Assembly: GCF_010730575.1 (NCBI RefSeq)
Contig: NZ_AP022614.1
Span: 1,674,001 to 1,738,000, forward strand
Source of the DNA: Mycobacterium parmense
GTDB lineage: Bacteria; Actinomycetota; Actinomycetes; Mycobacteriales; Mycobacteriaceae
Length of the DNA stretch: 64,000 bases
Reading direction: 5' to 3'
Made by a program: the position numbers and the translations under genes. Positions 8,288 through 16,457 of this stretch are shown here, piece after piece. The notes under the pieces were generated by a model, which searched no databases, was not told the DNA's origin, and saw only the letters and a list, made by a program, of their open reading frames with translations. The stretch's first letter is position 1, and each line of letters opens with the position of its first letter.

Positions 8288-9268
8288 ATGCACTTCAGGA
8301 TCTTCGCCGACCCGAGCAATGGCGCCAGCTACGACGACTTGAGCCAATCGGCCAGGCTGGCTGAGGAATTCGGTTACGGCGGCTACTTCCTGTCCGATCA
8401 CTACCTTCCGTTCGCCGGTGATGGCGGCCCGGGGCCCACCGACGTGTGGACCACGTTGGCCGGGCTCGCGCGCGACACGTCCCGCATCCGGCTCGGGTCG
8501 TTGGTGACGTCGGTGACGTTCCGGCACCCCGGACCACTCGCGATCATCGTGGCGCAGGTGGACGCGATGAGCAGGGGGCGCATCGACTTCGGGCTCGGAG
8601 CCGGGTATTTCGAGCCGGAGCATGCCGCCTACGGGATCCCCTTCCCGCCCGTGGCGGAGCGGTTCGACCGGCTGGGCGAAGCGCTCGAGCTCATCACCGG
8701 CCTGTGGAAAACCCCCGCCGGGCAGCGGTATTCGTTCGACGGCAAGTGCTATCGGCTGGTGGACTCACCCGCGCTGCCCAAGCCCCACCAGCAGCCCGGG
8801 CCGCCGATCATTCTGGGCGGCACCGGTAAGAGGCGCACACCGGCGCTGGCCGCCCGGTTCGCCGACGAGTTCAACCTGCAGACCAGCCGCCGCAGGGCAC
8901 CGTCGGATCACCGGAGGAGCGAACTGGGAAGCGAAGACGTCGCCGCGCAGATCCATCTGGTCCGGTCGGCCGCCGAGGCGATCGGCCGGGATCCGTCCGA
9001 GATCGCCTTCTCGATGAGCGCGCTGGTCGGCGCCGGGCGCACCGGCGAAGAGGTCGCGGCGGCGCTGGATCCCGGCAACTTTGGGTCGCAGGCCTTCGAC
9101 GGGACCGTCCTGTCCGGCTCTGCAGCCCAGATCGTCGACCAACTGGGCCCGTACGCGCAGCTCGGCATCTCGCGGGTGTACGTGCGGGCGCCGTCGAGCA
9201 TGGCCGGCTCGGCGAGGAACTTCGAGCTGATCGCCGCGGAAGTACTACCCCAGCTCGCTTCGCTGTGA
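8288..9268 (+). CDS. LLM class F420-dependent oxidoreductase
   Basis: A 326-residue luciferase-like TIM-barrel oxidoreductase. The N-terminal strand MHFRIFADPS, an SDHYL turn, the IRLGSLVTSVTFRHPG segment and the RIDFGLGAGYFEPEH motif are characteristic of F420-utilising members in mycobacteria. They reduce or oxidise small molecules with F420. The ATG lies 7 nt after the stop of the flavoprotein gene, so it may be the third gene of that operon. The substrate cannot be predicted. Confidence 0.9.
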   Translation: MHFRIFADPSNGASYDDLSQSARLAEEFGYGGYFLSDHYLPFAGDGGPGPTDVWTTLAGLARDTSRIRLGSLVTSVTFRHPGPLAIIVAQVDAMSRGRIDFGLGAGYFEPEHAAYGIPFPPVAERFDRLGEALELITGLWKTPAGQRYSFDGKCYRLVDSPALPKPHQQPGPPIILGGTGKRRTPALAARFADEFNLQTSRRRAPSDHRRSELGSEDVAAQIHLVRSAAEAIGRDPSEIAFSMSALVGAGRTGEEVAAALDPGNFGSQAFDGTVLSGSAAQIVDQLGPYAQLGISRVYVRAPSSMAGSARNFELIAAEVLPQLASL

Positions 9269-9272
9269 ATAA

Positions 9273-9292
9273 TGCTGTTCGACAGCACTTTT
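9273..9292. terminator. hairpin between convergent genes
   Basis: TGCTGT and ACAGCA form a 6-bp stem around a TCG loop (9273-9287), followed by CTTTT on the plus strand and TTATT on the minus strand. It lies in the 34-bp gap between the converging LLM oxidoreductase and multicopper oxidase genes. It is a plausible short bidirectional terminator. Confidence 0.5.
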
Positions 9293-9302
9293 CGCTCAGC
9301 CG

Positions 9303-10775
9303 TCAGCGGGCGTCGAGGAGCAGCATGAGACCGTAGTCCATGTGGATCTGCTGGTGGCAGTGCAGCAGCGACAGGCCGGGCTGATCGGCGACGAAGTCGA
9401 CCTCCATGCTCTGGTAGCCGCCGAGCATGGCGACGTCCTTACGCACCCCGGCGGTCGGCGTCCCCGCGATTCGGGTGATCTCGAAGGTGTGCCGGTGCAG
9501 GTGCATCGGGTGCAGGTCGTCGCTGGCGTTGCGGAAGCGCAGCCGGTAACGCTTGTCGCGCTGTAGGTCCAGCAAGGGCCGGTTGGTGTCCATGGCAAAC
9601 GGCGTGCCGTTGATCGTCCAGACGTTGAAACCGTCGGCGGCGGCGTTGCGCTTCTCGATCAGCAGGTCGATGACCCGGTCGGGCGGCGGGAGCGGCGCGG
9701 GATGGCGGGCGGCGAACACCCGGTAGTCCCACGTGAACGGCGGGGGCGGCACCCACTGCGGGTCCCCGCCGCGCCCGGCGTATTCCACGACCACGCCCAT
9801 CCCGTGGCCCCGGTCGTCGTCGGACAGGTCGCCCAGCACCCAGACCCCCGGATTGGACATGGTGACCACCGCCGAGATCCGTTCGGCGGCACCGAGCCAC
9901 AGCACCGGCACCGCTGCGGGGCTGGGGACCGGGTTGCCGTCCAGCGCGATGACCTCGAAAGTGTGCCCGGGCAAGGCGAGGCTGCGGGTTTCGGTGGCGC
10001 TGCCGTTGAGGACATGCAGCAGGACCCGCTGGCCGGCCCGGACGCGGATGGGGTCGCCGTGGCCGAGCTTGCGCCCGTTGACGGCGAACGCGCCGTAGCC
10101 GACCTCGTAGCCGTGCGGGTCACCGCGCGCGAGTGAGGCCGCCATCGACGACTCGCCCCTCTCCTTGAGATCGGGGTCCTGCGGGCCGGCCAGGAAGTTG
10201 CTGGCCATGTCGCCGCCGCGGCTGAAGGCCGGGTCGAACTCCTTGAGCGTCAGGAAGATCTCCTGGTCGTAGGCGCCGGGGTGCTGCGCGGGTTCGACGT
10301 AGACCGGGCCGACCAGTCCGCTGTACTGGCCCCGGGACAGGTCGGCGCGCGGCACCACGTGGGAGTGGTAGAAGCGAAGGCCCGCCGGTCCCGGGACGAA
10401 GGAGATCCGGCGCATGCCGTGTGCGGGGACGTAGGGCGTGCCCTCCTCCGCTGCGCCGTCGACGTCGACCCCGACGTGCTGGCCGTGCCAATGCAACTGT
10501 TCGGGCGAATCCGTGTCGTTGACGATGTCCACCCACGCCCGCTTCCCCTGCGTGAACCGCAGCAGCGGCCCGGGGAATTGGCCGTTGTACGTGAGCGTCG
10601 AGACGATGTCGTCAGGCGCCAATTCGACTGTGCCGTTGCCGATTCGCAGCGTGTAGTCGGGCCTGCCGTTGGGCGGTCCGGGGGGTGCGGGCCGCGAGCA
10701 GGCGGGCGCCACGGCGCCGGCACCCAGCAACGCCAAACCGGCCCACTTGACGAACGACCGACGATCCACCGTCAC
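9303..10775 (-). CDS. multicopper oxidase (laccase-like), Tat-exported
   Basis: A 490-residue three-cupredoxin oxidase. The N-terminus has a twin-arginine RRSFVKW motif, a hydrophobic stretch and an AC pair that could act as a lipobox. Copper-binding signatures are HWHGQHVG near residue 95, HSH near 138, HPMHLHRHTFEI near 425 and HCHQQIHMDYG near 472; the HCH element supplies the type 1 copper cysteine. It should oxidise metal ions or phenolics outside the membrane. Its start is 2 nt from the stop of the ArsR-ArsC fusion gene, so the two are probably co-transcribed and metal(loid)-induced. Confidence 0.9.
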   Translation of the reverse strand: MTVDRRSFVKWAGLALLGAGAVAPACSRPAPPGPPNGRPDYTLRIGNGTVELAPDDIVSTLTYNGQFPGPLLRFTQGKRAWVDIVNDTDSPEQLHWHGQHVGVDVDGAAEEGTPYVPAHGMRRISFVPGPAGLRFYHSHVVPRADLSRGQYSGLVGPVYVEPAQHPGAYDQEIFLTLKEFDPAFSRGGDMASNFLAGPQDPDLKERGESSMAASLARGDPHGYEVGYGAFAVNGRKLGHGDPIRVRAGQRVLLHVLNGSATETRSLALPGHTFEVIALDGNPVPSPAAVPVLWLGAAERISAVVTMSNPGVWVLGDLSDDDRGHGMGVVVEYAGRGGDPQWVPPPPFTWDYRVFAARHPAPLPPPDRVIDLLIEKRNAAADGFNVWTINGTPFAMDTNRPLLDLQRDKRYRLRFRNASDDLHPMHLHRHTFEITRIAGTPTAGVRKDVAMLGGYQSMEVDFVADQPGLSLLHCHQQIHMDYGLMLLLDAR

Positions 10776-10777
10776 GG

Positions 10778-11515
10778 CTAAGGCCCGTTCGCCGTGTCGA
10801 GAACGGGCAGCAGGAAATCGATGCGGCTGTCCAATTCACCTGCGACGCTGGCAAACTGCGCATAGTCGGCACCGGCCGAGGGGTCGGGCACGCTCCAGTG
10901 CATCGTCGTGGCGACGCCGTGGGTGCACGCGTATTCGCGGACCTTGTCGCACAACGTGATCACCTGGTCGAAGCGCCGCCGCGCGACCGCACTCAGGGGC
11001 TGGGGCCGTTTGCCGCCGAGATCGATGCCGTACCCCTCTTTCATGATCCGTATCGCGTGCGGGTGCAGCCGAGGTTTGGGATGGCTGCCCGCGCTCGCGG
11101 CGTGCACGCGGCCGTGCCCCTTCGCGCGGAGCAGCGCTTCGGCGATCGGCGAGCGGGCACTGTTGCCCGAACACAGGAACAGCACGGAGCCGCCCGGCGC
11201 CTTGCGGCCGCCGGCAGGAGCGAGCGCCGGGTGCAGCGCGGCGGCGGCCTCGCCGAAGGCGCCCGCGCAGTTGACCAGGTGCAGCCGGTAATAGGTGTCG
11301 CGGCCGTCGAAAGTGCTGCGCCGCGCGTCGATCAGCCCGGCCGTGCGCAGCAGTCGCAGGTGATACGAGACCAGGTTCTGCGGTTCGTCGACGGCGACGG
11401 CAAGTTCGCGCACCCGGCGATCACCGGCGGCGAGCTCGATCAGCAGCGCCCACCGCAGGGGATGCGATGCCATGCGCATCAAAGGCGGGACCCCGACCCT
11501 CGCGGTTGCCGCCAC
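10778..11515 (-). CDS. ArsR-type regulator fused to arsenate reductase (LMW-phosphatase type)
   Basis: A 245-residue fusion. Residues about 12-85 form a winged helix of the ArsR type (NLVSYHLRLLRTAGLI as recognition region, then a GRDTYYRL wing). Residues about 108-240 form a low-molecular-weight phosphatase fold: the P-loop CSGNSARS with Cys115 and Arg121, a second cysteine pair Cys189/Cys197 in LCDKVREYAC, and the acid in VPDPS (Asp211). The cysteine found inside the P-loop of some thioredoxin-linked ArsC proteins is Ala here. No CxC metal site is visible in the HTH part, so the inducer is not obvious. It should bind DNA and reduce arsenate with one polypeptide. Confidence 0.85.
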   Translation of the reverse strand: MAATARVGVPPLMRMASHPLRWALLIELAAGDRRVRELAVAVDEPQNLVSYHLRLLRTAGLIDARRSTFDGRDTYYRLHLVNCAGAFGEAAAALHPALAPAGGRKAPGGSVLFLCSGNSARSPIAEALLRAKGHGRVHAASAGSHPKPRLHPHAIRIMKEGYGIDLGGKRPQPLSAVARRRFDQVITLCDKVREYACTHGVATTMHWSVPDPSAGADYAQFASVAGELDSRIDFLLPVLDTANGP

Positions 11516-11529
11516 ACCCGGAACAGTAC

Positions 11530-11545
11530 ATCAACTGGATTTGAT
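11530..11545. promoter_or_regulatory. inverted repeat, probable ArsR-family operator
   Basis: ATCAA-N6-TTGAT, perfect arms, lies 14 bp before the start of the ArsR-ArsC fusion and 31 bp before the divergent APC permease. ATCAA/TTGAT half-sites are typical of ArsR/SmtB-type operators. The position allows autorepression and control of the permease from one site. Confidence 0.55.
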
Positions 11546-11576
11546 AGGTTCTCGGGAGCCCATCCGAGGAGTTGAC

Positions 11577-12875
11577 ATGCCCGAAACCGGCCGGCCCGGC
11601 GGCGGCGAGCTTCGGCGAAGCCTCGGGTTGTTCGACGCGGTGGTGATCGGGCTGGGATCGATGATCGGAGCCGGGATCTTCGCGGCGCTCGGCCCGGCGG
11701 CGCGCACCGCCGGCTCGGGGCTGCTGCTCGGCCTGGCCCTGGCCGCGGGGGTGGCCTATTGCAACGCCACCTCCTCGGCGCGGCTGGCGGCCCGCTACCC
11801 CACCTCCGGGGGGACCTACGTGTACGGCCGGATGCGCCTGGGCGACTTCTGGGGCTACCTGGCCGGGTGCGGCTTCGTCGTCGGCAAGACCGCGTCCTGC
11901 GCGGCGATGGCCCTGACCGTGGGCGCCTATGCGTTCCCATCGCAGGCGCACCCGGTGGCCGTCGCCACGGTTGCGGTGCTGACCGCCGTGAACTACGCCG
12001 GCATCAAGAAGTCGGCGTGGCTGACCCGCATCATCGTGGCCGCGGTGCTGCTCGTGCTGATCGCCGTCGTCGTCGCCGTCGTCGGCGCGCAGGGTCCAGG
12101 AGCTCTCGGCGCCCAGCACCCGCATCTCGGGGGCGGCAGCGCCGAGGGTGTGATCCGGGCCGCGGGACTGCTGTTCTTCGCCTTCGCCGGGTACGCGCGC
12201 ATCGCCACCCTCGGGGAAGAGGTGCGCGACCCCGCGCGCACCATCCCGCGGGCGATCGCGCTCGCGCTCGGGATCACCCTCGCCGTCTATGCGCTGGTGG
12301 CCTTGGCTGCGCTGACGGCGCTGGGCCCAACGGGCCTCGGCGAGGCCACCGCCCCGCTGATCGAAACCGCGCGGGCGTCGGGCACGGGCTGGCTGGTGCC
12401 CGTGGTGAAGGTGGGCGCGACGATCGCGGCGCTCGGCTCGCTGCTGGCCCTGATCCTCGGCGTCTCCCGCATCACCCTGGCCATGGCGCGAGACCACCAC
12501 CTCCCGTCCGTGCTGGCCGCCGTGCACCCGCGATTTCACGTGCCGCACCGCGCCGAGCTCGTCATCGGCGTGGTGGTGGCGTTGCTGGCGGCGACCATCG
12601 ACCTGCGCAGCGCGATCGGGTTCTCGTCCTTTGCCGTGCTCGTCTACTACGCGGTCGCCAACGCCTCGGCCCTGACGCTGCGCACGCCGCAGGGCCGCCC
12701 CCGCCGGGCCGTCCCGGTCGTCGGGCTGCTCGGATGCGTGATGCTGGCGTGGGCCATGCCGCTCACGTCGGTGCTGGCCGGGATCACGGTGCTCGGTGCC
12801 GTCGCCGCCGCCTACGCGGTCCGGCGCGCGGTGGCACGGCGACCGATCCCGGTTCGCCCCGATCGGGAAGACTGA
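11577..12875 (+). CDS. APC family amino-acid/polyamine permease
   Basis: A 432-residue secondary transporter with about 12 transmembrane segments. The APC signature is clear: LFDAVVIGLGSMIGAGIFAALG in TM1 and a FFAFAGYARIATLGEEVRDP motif around TM6 (the conserved EE-x-x-x-P segment). The start at 11577 has GAGGAG five bases upstream. It diverges from the ArsR-ArsC gene and shares its putative operator. The substrate is unknown; amino acids or polyamines by family. Confidence 0.9.
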   Translation: MPETGRPGGGELRRSLGLFDAVVIGLGSMIGAGIFAALGPAARTAGSGLLLGLALAAGVAYCNATSSARLAARYPTSGGTYVYGRMRLGDFWGYLAGCGFVVGKTASCAAMALTVGAYAFPSQAHPVAVATVAVLTAVNYAGIKKSAWLTRIIVAAVLLVLIAVVVAVVGAQGPGALGAQHPHLGGGSAEGVIRAAGLLFFAFAGYARIATLGEEVRDPARTIPRAIALALGITLAVYALVALAALTALGPTGLGEATAPLIETARASGTGWLVPVVKVGATIAALGSLLALILGVSRITLAMARDHHLPSVLAAVHPRFHVPHRAELVIGVVVALLAATIDLRSAIGFSSFAVLVYYAVANASALTLRTPQGRPRRAVPVVGLLGCVMLAWAMPLTSVLAGITVLGAVAAAYAVRRAVARRPIPVRPDRED

Positions 12876-12879
12876 GCAG

Positions 12880-13377
12880 ATGGCCGAGCGGGAAGCCGAG
12901 GCGTTCGAGAAGCTCGTCGCGCTGCTGAATTATCCGATGTACGTCGTGACCACCCAGGCCGGCGGCGCCATGGCCGGCTGCCTGGTGGGCTTCGCCAGCC
13001 AGACCAGCATTCATCCGCCCCGGTTCCTGGTGGGGCTGTCCAAGCGGAACCACACCTTCCGGGTGGCCGCGCACGCCACCCACCTGGTGGTGCACGTGTT
13101 CGACCACCGTCACCTCGACGTCGTCGAGCTCTTCGGCACCCAGACCGGCGACACCGTCGACAAGTTCGGCCGGTGTTCCTGGCACCGCGGGCCCGAACAG
13201 ATGCCCGTCCTCGACGACGCCGCCGCCTGGTTCGTCGGCCGGATTCTCGAGCGCTTCACCCTCGGCGACCACACTGGGCATCTGCTGGCGCCGGTCGGCG
13301 GCGAGCCACCCAGGGAGCTCACGAGCTGGGTCTCCTTCGGCGACGTCCACCACCTGCGACCGGGCCACGAGGCCTAG
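12880..13377 (+). CDS. flavin reductase-like, FMN-binding split-barrel protein
   Basis: A 165-residue flavin reductase domain protein. It has the pattern NYPMYVVTTQAGGAMAGCLVGFASQTSIHPPRFLVGLSK cut by conserved Ser/Thr residues, then FRVAAHATHLVVHVF. Homologues bind FMN or F420 and reduce flavin for partner oxygenases. It starts 4 nt after the permease stop and is followed 3 nt later by a RibD-like gene, so all three are likely one transcript. No partner monooxygenase is adjacent. Confidence 0.85.
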   Translation: MAEREAEAFEKLVALLNYPMYVVTTQAGGAMAGCLVGFASQTSIHPPRFLVGLSKRNHTFRVAAHATHLVVHVFDHRHLDVVELFGTQTGDTVDKFGRCSWHRGPEQMPVLDDAAAWFVGRILERFTLGDHTGHLLAPVGGEPPRELTSWVSFGDVHHLRPGHEA

Positions 13378-13380
13378 CCG

Positions 13381-14082
13381 ATGCCGTCGCCCCTGGTCGG
13401 CCCCGTCGGTGGCATCGCGGAGCTTGCGTCGTTCTACGCCGACCCGCCGGACGGGGTGCGCGCCAACATGATCTTCAGCGCCGACGGCGCCGCCGCGTTC
13501 GGCGGGCGGGCCGGCCCGCTGTCGTGTCCCGTCGACCAGCAGCTCCTCAGGATCCTGCGGGGATACGCCGACGTGGTGCTGGTCGGCGCCGGCACCGCGC
13601 GCGCCGAGAACTACGGCCCGGTGCGCCTCACCGAGGCCGAAATGGACCGGCGACTTCGCGAGGGGCGGCCCGCACGACCCCCGATCGCGGTGGTCAGCCG
13701 AACCGGAGACCTGCCGGCCACCCTGTTCGGCGACCCCGACCAGGCCCCGGTCCTGCTGACCTGCACCCGGACCGGCATGGTCGACGCGGGCCCATGGCAG
13801 GTGATTGCGGCCGGCACCGACTCGGTGGACATGGCGCACGCGGTCGCGATGCTCCGGGAACGCGGCATGCGCCGCATCCTGTGCGAGGGCGGTCCGACCC
13901 TGCTCGACGAGCTGATCGAGGCGGACGCCGTCGACGAGATCTGCGTGACGGTCGCCCCCCGGCTCGCCGCGGGGCAGCCGGTGGGCCACCGACCGCAGTC
14001 GGCCTTGCCCGCTCCGGTCGCCATGCGGCTCGATCACGCCCTGGTGTCCGACGACTATCTGTTCCTGAGGTACCGCCGCTGA
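13381..14082 (+). CDS. RibD C-terminal-like (pyrimidine reductase family) protein
   Basis: A 233-residue dihydrofolate-reductase-fold protein of the RibD C-terminal family. Motifs: RANMIFSADGAAAF (substrate/cofactor strand), ADVVLVGAGTARAENYGP, and the NADPH-binding ILCEGGPTLLDELI near residues 162-175. Stand-alone members of this family are common in mycobacteria next to flavin or F420 enzymes, and may not act in riboflavin synthesis. It is tightly linked to the upstream flavin reductase gene. Confidence 0.85.
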   Translation: MPSPLVGPVGGIAELASFYADPPDGVRANMIFSADGAAAFGGRAGPLSCPVDQQLLRILRGYADVVLVGAGTARAENYGPVRLTEAEMDRRLREGRPARPPIAVVSRTGDLPATLFGDPDQAPVLLTCTRTGMVDAGPWQVIAAGTDSVDMAHAVAMLRERGMRRILCEGGPTLLDELIEADAVDEICVTVAPRLAAGQPVGHRPQSALPAPVAMRLDHALVSDDYLFLRYRR

Positions 14083-14231
14083 GCCCCTGAGCGCTCGAAA
14101 TGCAGCCGTTGCCAGCGCTTCCTATGATGAGAAGGTCCGGGTTGAAGCTCACATCGGATCGCGTGTGCGACTCACCTTCAGTCCAGTGTCGTCCAGTTCC
14201 TCGAGGACATGCAGAGGGGGTCACCGGCCGG

Positions 14232-14573
14232 GTGAGTACTTCCAACGACGACCACCACTACCGCAACCTGGCGGTGGACAAATTGCGGCCCAGCGAGCTT
14301 CGCTGGGCGTTGAACAATGATGCGGTGCACGGCATCGCCTACGCTTTCCGCAACCCCGTTGCCGTCGCAGAAGCCAGCGACGACCCGGCGGACGACAGGG
14401 AGACCTACCTCGTCCGGGTGAAGCGCGACCACCTGGTCAGAGCGCTGGAGAAGATCAACGACTGGATCGGCGAGAACCCCGGCCCGGCCGGGATGCACGC
14501 ATACGGCTTTCTGCGGGCGCTCTCCAGGGAGGGCCTCAGCGAACGCACGGCCGGCGACGACGGACACGTCTGA
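14232..14573 (+). CDS. small conserved-type hypothetical protein
   Basis: About 113 residues from the GTG at 14232, acidic to neutral, with no membrane segment. It contains YRNLAVDKLRPSELRWALN and a LVRVKRDHLVRALEKINDWIGENPG helix. I do not recognise the family. A GAGGGGG stretch lies about 12 nt upstream. The frame remains open upstream to 14100, but those residues look non-coding. It precedes the kinase gene on the same strand. Confidence 0.6.
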   Translation: MSTSNDDHHYRNLAVDKLRPSELRWALNNDAVHGIAYAFRNPVAVAEASDDPADDRETYLVRVKRDHLVRALEKINDWIGENPGPAGMHAYGFLRALSREGLSERTAGDDGHV

Positions 14574-14649
14574 TCCGGTCGCTGCGTTAGCTGCTTTCCC
14601 GATTCGCCGTGCCCGACGGCGGCGCCACACATTAGCCTTGAGCCTGGTA

Positions 14650-14676
14650 CGCCGGGCGGTTCGCTCTCGCCCGGCG
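14650..14676. other. GC-rich hairpin in the leader of the kinase gene
   Basis: CGCCGGGCG and CGCCCGGCG form a perfect 9-bp stem with a 9-nt loop, ending 27 nt before the kinase ATG. It could terminate readthrough from the small upstream gene or structure the kinase leader. There is no U-tract, so a 5'-UTR structure is equally possible. Confidence 0.45.
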
Positions 14677-14703
14677 CGCGGCCGGCGGGTGAGGAGTCTG
14701 GCG

Positions 14704-16452
14704 ATGGGTGATGCGACCGCGGATTCCCGTGCGGGTTCGCAGTTCGGCCCGTATCGGCTGCGGCGGCTGGTGGGCCGTGGGGGCATGGGCGACGTGTACG
14801 AGGCCGAGGACACGGTGCGCGAGCGGATTGTCGCCCTCAAACTGATGTCGCCCACCCTGTCCAGCGATCCCGTGTTCCGGTCGCGGATGCAGCGCGAGGC
14901 GCGCACGGCGGGGCGGCTGCACGAACCGCACGTCGTTCCGATCCACGATTTCGGCGAGATCGACGGCCAGCTCTACGTCGACATGCGCCTCATCGACGGC
15001 ACGGATCTGGCCGCCATCGTCAAGCGGTACGGGCCGCTGTCGCCGCCCCGCGCGGTGGCGATCGTCCGCCAGATCGGCTCGGCGCTCGACGCCGCGCACG
15101 CCGCCGGCGTCCTGCACCGCGACGTCAAGCCGGAGAACATCCTGGTGAGCGCCGACGACTTCGCCTACCTCGTCGACTTCGGGATCGCGAGTGCCAGCTC
15201 CGACGAGAAGCTGACGCAGTTCGGCACCACCCTGGGCACTGTCAAGTACATGGCCCCCGAACGGTTCAGCGACTCCGACGTCACCCACCGCGCCGATATC
15301 TACGCGCTGAGCTGCGTCTTGTACGAATGCCTGACCGGGTCCCCGCCGTACACGGGGGATCAGGTCAGCGTGATGGGCGCGCATCTGAACCAGGAGATCC
15401 CGCGGCCCAGCGCCGCGCGCCCGGGCGTCCCGCCCGCATTCGACCGGGTGGTCGCCTGCGGCATGGCCAAAAACCCCGCGGACCGCTTCGCCACCTGCGG
15501 TGAACTGTCCGAGGCCGCCTACGCCGCGCTCGCCGAACCCGACCGCGACCGGGCCACCGACATCTTGCAACGCAACCAGGTGGCCACGCTGCCGGCCGCA
15601 TTCGCCGGCCAGCCACCCGGCGGGATGGCCCGGCCACCGGTGCCCCCGGCCGTCGCGTCTTGGTCGCCGGCGTTCCCGGCCCCCCCGGTACCCGGCTGGG
15701 CGGCGGGCGGCGCCGGCGGGCAGCCGCCGCCACCGTGGGCTCCGCCGCCGCGGGGCGGCCGCAAGCCGTGGGTGTGGGTCAGCGTCGCCGCGGTCGCGGT
15801 GGTGGCCGCCGCGGGGGTCGTCCTCGGCGTCGTCCGGCCGTGGGAGGCGCCGCCCGGACCGGCACCGACGCCGCCTCCGCCGGCGGACGCGGTCGCGCTG
15901 CGGGTCCTCGACGACGGCGTCTTCGTGGGCAGCTCGGCGGCGCCGATGACCATCGACATCTTCAACGAGCCGATCTGCCCGCCGTGCGGCAGCTTCATCA
16001 GGTCCAACGCCGGCGACATCGACACCGCCGTCAACAACAAGAAGCTGGCAGTGCGCTACCACCTGCTCGACTTCCTCGACGACAAGTCGCACAGCAAGAC
16101 CTACTCGACGCGGGCGGTGGCGGCCACGTACTGCGTTGCAGCACCGAATGATCCGAAGCTGTACACGGACTTCTACGCCGGCCTGTTCGCCAGCAGCTTC
16201 CAGCCTTCGGAGGATGCGCCGGAAGACCGGACCGACGGCGAACTGGCCCAGCTCGCGAAATCCGTCGGCGCAGACGCTGCCGTGATCGCCTGCATCAAGT
16301 CCGGCGAAGACGTCGGCACTGCAAAGTTGAAGGCCGAGGCGGGCAGCGCCGCGCTGTCCGGCCTCAACGCCAACTCAACGCCGTTCGTGTGGGACGGCAC
16401 CACGTCGGTGAACTACCAGGACCCGGCCTGGCTGACCAAGCTGCTCGGCTAG
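14704..16452 (+). CDS. pknE: PknE-like serine/threonine kinase with extracytoplasmic thioredoxin-fold domain
   Basis: A 582-residue transmembrane kinase. The N-terminal Hanks-type kinase domain (about 15-275) has the GRGGMGDVY loop, VALKLM lysine, HRDVKPEN catalytic loop, DFGIA and an APE-type MAPERF. A Pro/Gly-rich linker (about 300-355) leads to one membrane span (VWVSVAAVAVVAAAGVVLGVV). The extracytoplasmic part (about 400-582) is DsbA/DsbG-like with a CPPC active site and a cis-Pro segment (STPFVWDG). This architecture matches M. tuberculosis PknE, which has been linked to redox and nitric-oxide stress. A GAGGAG site precedes the ATG. Confidence 0.9.
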   Translation: MGDATADSRAGSQFGPYRLRRLVGRGGMGDVYEAEDTVRERIVALKLMSPTLSSDPVFRSRMQREARTAGRLHEPHVVPIHDFGEIDGQLYVDMRLIDGTDLAAIVKRYGPLSPPRAVAIVRQIGSALDAAHAAGVLHRDVKPENILVSADDFAYLVDFGIASASSDEKLTQFGTTLGTVKYMAPERFSDSDVTHRADIYALSCVLYECLTGSPPYTGDQVSVMGAHLNQEIPRPSAARPGVPPAFDRVVACGMAKNPADRFATCGELSEAAYAALAEPDRDRATDILQRNQVATLPAAFAGQPPGGMARPPVPPAVASWSPAFPAPPVPGWAAGGAGGQPPPPWAPPPRGGRKPWVWVSVAAVAVVAAAGVVLGVVRPWEAPPGPAPTPPPPADAVALRVLDDGVFVGSSAAPMTIDIFNEPICPPCGSFIRSNAGDIDTAVNNKKLAVRYHLLDFLDDKSHSKTYSTRAVAATYCVAAPNDPKLYTDFYAGLFASSFQPSEDAPEDRTDGELAQLAKSVGADAAVIACIKSGEDVGTAKLKAEAGSAALSGLNANSTPFVWDGTTSVNYQDPAWLTKLLG

Positions 16453-16457
16453 CCGAA

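Noticed and set aside
16445..16456. A 12-bp perfect palindrome TCGGCTAGCCGA over the kinase stop codon
   Set aside because: It has no loop and no U-tract, so it cannot act as an intrinsic terminator; as an operator site it lies between convergent stops, where none is expected.
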